A stretch of DNA of 64,000 bases. Source: Vulcanisaeta distributa JCM 11217. GTDB taxonomy: Archaea; Thermoproteota; Thermoprotei; Thermoproteales; Thermocladiaceae. The stretch lies in contig NZ_BBBJ01000005.1 in the NCBI RefSeq assembly GCF_001316005.1, forward strand, positions 1 through 64,000. Reading direction: 5' to 3'. Shown here piece after piece: positions 62,519 to 64,000 of the stretch; position 1 is the stretch's first letter, and every line of letters starts with the position of its first letter. The notes below the pieces were generated by a model. It made no database searches and was not told where the DNA came from. It worked only from the letters and a program-made list of their open reading frames with translations. A program made the position numbers and the translations under genes.

Positions 62519-63308
62519 CCCCCCAGGCCTGTAGTAGTAAGTTAATTTACCGAGTATCCAATCCCTAATCACGGCAATGGCGGCTTCCCTAATATTTACC
62601 TTACCACCCCCCCTCAAAAGCAACCCCCCCTCCTTCTACCGACTAGTTCCAGGAGCTCCATTGGATCCTCAGAATCAACGCCATACCTATCCATAAATGC
62701 CTTGGGGTTGAACGACTTAATCCTCATTATTAACTTTACCGCCGGTAAAACAGGTCCTCAAGCTTGGAGGGGGTCTATGGCGCCCTTAATAATTAGTAAA
62801 GCCTCATCCTTAACCTCCTCAGGTGGTATAACGCCGGGCGTGTCTATGACGATGAGCATTGCTTAGCCTTGACGATCTGCTCGCCGATAGTCCAGCCAGG
62901 CACTGGGCTTGTCTCAGCGACATGCCTACCTTCAGGTAATTAATTATTGTTGACTTACCCACGTTAGGATAACCAACCACGGAGACTGACGGGAAGCCTG
63001 GGCGCATGCTGCTTAATACTGACGATAAGTTTCCTAGTGCCAAGCCTATTCTTGGCGCTTATGAACACCGTTGGGTATTCACGCTCGATGTATTCCTTCC
63101 ACTCCCTAAGCACGTCAATAGGCACTAAGTCGGCCTTGTTGATTACTATTATTAACGGCTTACCTAACTTACCTAGTAACTCCTCAACCCTTTTATTCCT
63201 GGTCTCCACGGGGGGGTCCCTGGAATCAATAACCTCAAGTACTAAGTCACTCATTTCCAGGACATTCCTAACCCTCCTCCAAGCCTCGGTCTGGCTTACC
63301 CTACTCAT
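62515..63308 (-). CDS. Circularly permuted GTPase, RbgA/YlqF family (at least six frame breaks)
   Basis: Large-subunit assembly GTPase. Order G4-G5-G1-G3: VIDSRDPP, VINKADLV, FISAKN, then GYPNVGKSTIINYLK, then VIDTPGVIPPEE, and the C-terminal ANTAR-like domain FNPKAFMDRYGVDSEDPMELLELVGRRRG, LLLRGG-KVNIREAAIAVIRDWILGKL. Breaks lie near 62984, 62930, 62860, 62753 (one or two bases short), G5 at 62769-62773 (four expected) and C7 at 62624-62630 (five expected). All pieces are in order. The end lies around 62515-62524, where the assembly reads on into the primase-like ORF. Confidence 0.8.
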
Positions 63309-63366
63309 TTATTGGACCTTATGCTTATGTAATAATGTTTAAAAATATAAAACGTACCCTAACTAC

Positions 63367-63996
63367 GTGGCCTTTGAGAGACCAATACCGTCAAGGCTAA
63401 CCCTATTAAGACTTAGAAATCAGGAGAGGCTTTATAGGAGTATTAAGAAGACGGTTGAGGATGCGAGGAATGCGACAATACAGAGAATTAGGGCAATAAT
63501 ACCCAAGCTCGAGAGCGCGAGGAAGAGCGTTTATGAGGAATTGGGTAAGGCATCTTTAATGCTTAAGGCCGTCATTTCGAAGATGAGCATTGAGGATTAC
63601 GGAAAGTTGAGTGAGGTTGTAAAGCCGTCAGTTGATGCGGAGTTTACGGACATAATAATGGAAGGGCTTAAGTTCAGGGGGCTTGAGTTTAGGGGTGTTT
63701 CAAGTCCTAACTATGGCATATTTGCAATACCGCCGGAACTTGATAGCGCCCTGTACGGTATTTATAGCAACTTCAGGGCAATCTCGGAGATGATGAATCT
63801 GGAGAGCCTATTCTATACGTTACTGGCTAGGGTCAGGGAGTACCAGAGAATGGTGAATGCCATAGACAACGTATTGTTGCCCAGGATTGTCGAGAGTGCG
63901 AGGTTCGTTAGGCTTAAGCTTGATGAGGATGAGCGTGAGGAGTTCGTCAGGAGGATAGTGATTAATAGACTCCTTGAATCATTAGGTAGGCGTTGA
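63367..63996 (+). CDS. atpD: A/V-type ATP synthase subunit D
   Basis: 209-residue central-stalk subunit; long N- and C-terminal coiled coils (SRLTLLRLRNQERLYRS, LLPRIVESARFVRLKLDEDEREE) as in V-ATPase subunit D. Start GTG at 63367, complete within the window. Other ATP synthase genes are expected elsewhere. No long G/C run. Confidence 0.9.
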   Translation: MAFERPIPSRLTLLRLRNQERLYRSIKKTVEDARNATIQRIRAIIPKLESARKSVYEELGKASLMLKAVISKMSIEDYGKLSEVVKPSVDAEFTDIIMEGLKFRGLEFRGVSSPNYGIFAIPPELDSALYGIYSNFRAISEMMNLESLFYTLLARVREYQRMVNAIDNVLLPRIVESARFVRLKLDEDEREEFVRRIVINRLLESLGRR

Positions 63997-64000
63997 CTTG

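Noticed and set aside
62614-62727. Small minus-strand ORF of 37 residues starting MRIKSFNPKAF
   Set aside because: It is an internal piece of the permuted GTPase's C-terminal domain, isolated by frame breaks on both sides; not a separate gene.
1-64000. Phase variation through G-run length as the main explanation
   Set aside because: The runs occur in essential housekeeping genes with no surface function and are uniform in length across coding and non-coding sites, which is unlike contingency loci.
1-64000. CRISPR arrays, rRNA genes, classical IS elements with inverted repeats
   Set aside because: None seen on either strand; the only mobile-like gene is PaREP2b.

Overview
The window looks like a chromosomal segment of a hyperthermophilic archaeon of the order Thermoproteales, most like Vulcanisaeta or Caldivirga. 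The reasons are a reverse gyrase, archaeal replication and translation genes (RFC, SRP54, S7, L18, L19e, aIF1A, NMD3, GatE), an intron-containing tRNA-Gly, a Thermoproteus-type non-phosphorylating GAPDH and a PaREP2b paralogue. The genus is an inference from family resemblance. GC looks moderate, and genes are densely packed on both strands.

Layout. 1-17 kb: RFC small and large subunits, rps7 and rtcB (minus); gatE, a thiolase and an HTH protein (plus); a KaiC-like ATPase; a membrane serine-protease-like protein; tRNA-Gly; a SixA-like phosphatase; class II ribonucleotide reductase (plus); reverse gyrase (minus). 17-20 kb: small unknown proteins and a RIO kinase. 20-29.4 kb: a co-directional plus-strand redox cluster, ferredoxin/KorA, KorB, KorC, a tandem HdrA-HdrA-MvhD protein, an HdrC/HdrB-like protein, EtfA and EtfB. 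29-38 kb: aIF1A, NMD3, a cytosolic HtrA-like protease, an alkaline-phosphatase superfamily protein, SRP54, a second KaiC-like ATPase with tyrosine-rich tails, a PINA-type PIN/ATPase and mevalonate kinase. 38-46 kb: membrane transport genes, an IorA-like protein, and a secreted-protein gene apparently split by a PaREP2b gene. 46-54 kb: an ABC-2 exporter, a NusA-like protein, AspRS, two transporters, L18 and L19e. 54-64 kb: a medium-chain dehydrogenase, both halves of a class I fumarase on opposite strands, a CBS protein, GAPN, a PD-(D/E)XK-like nuclease, small zinc-ribbon and membrane proteins, a primase-like protein, a circularly permuted GTPase and V/A-type ATPase subunit D.

Two things dominate. 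First, there are about 135 G or C runs of 6-8 bases, nearly all exactly 7. Most sit in frame inside conserved genes and add one extra Gly or Pro at motifs that are otherwise nearly invariant; about fifteen shift the frame of essential genes. In addition, many short runs (GGG, CCC and others) are one base short and also shift frames. I read most broken ORFs here as intact genes hidden by indel error, and I give merged coordinates. Second, the kor-hdr-etf cluster looks like a dedicated electron-transfer (possibly confurcating) system and is the best candidate for new biology. No CRISPR array, rRNA or classical insertion sequence was seen.
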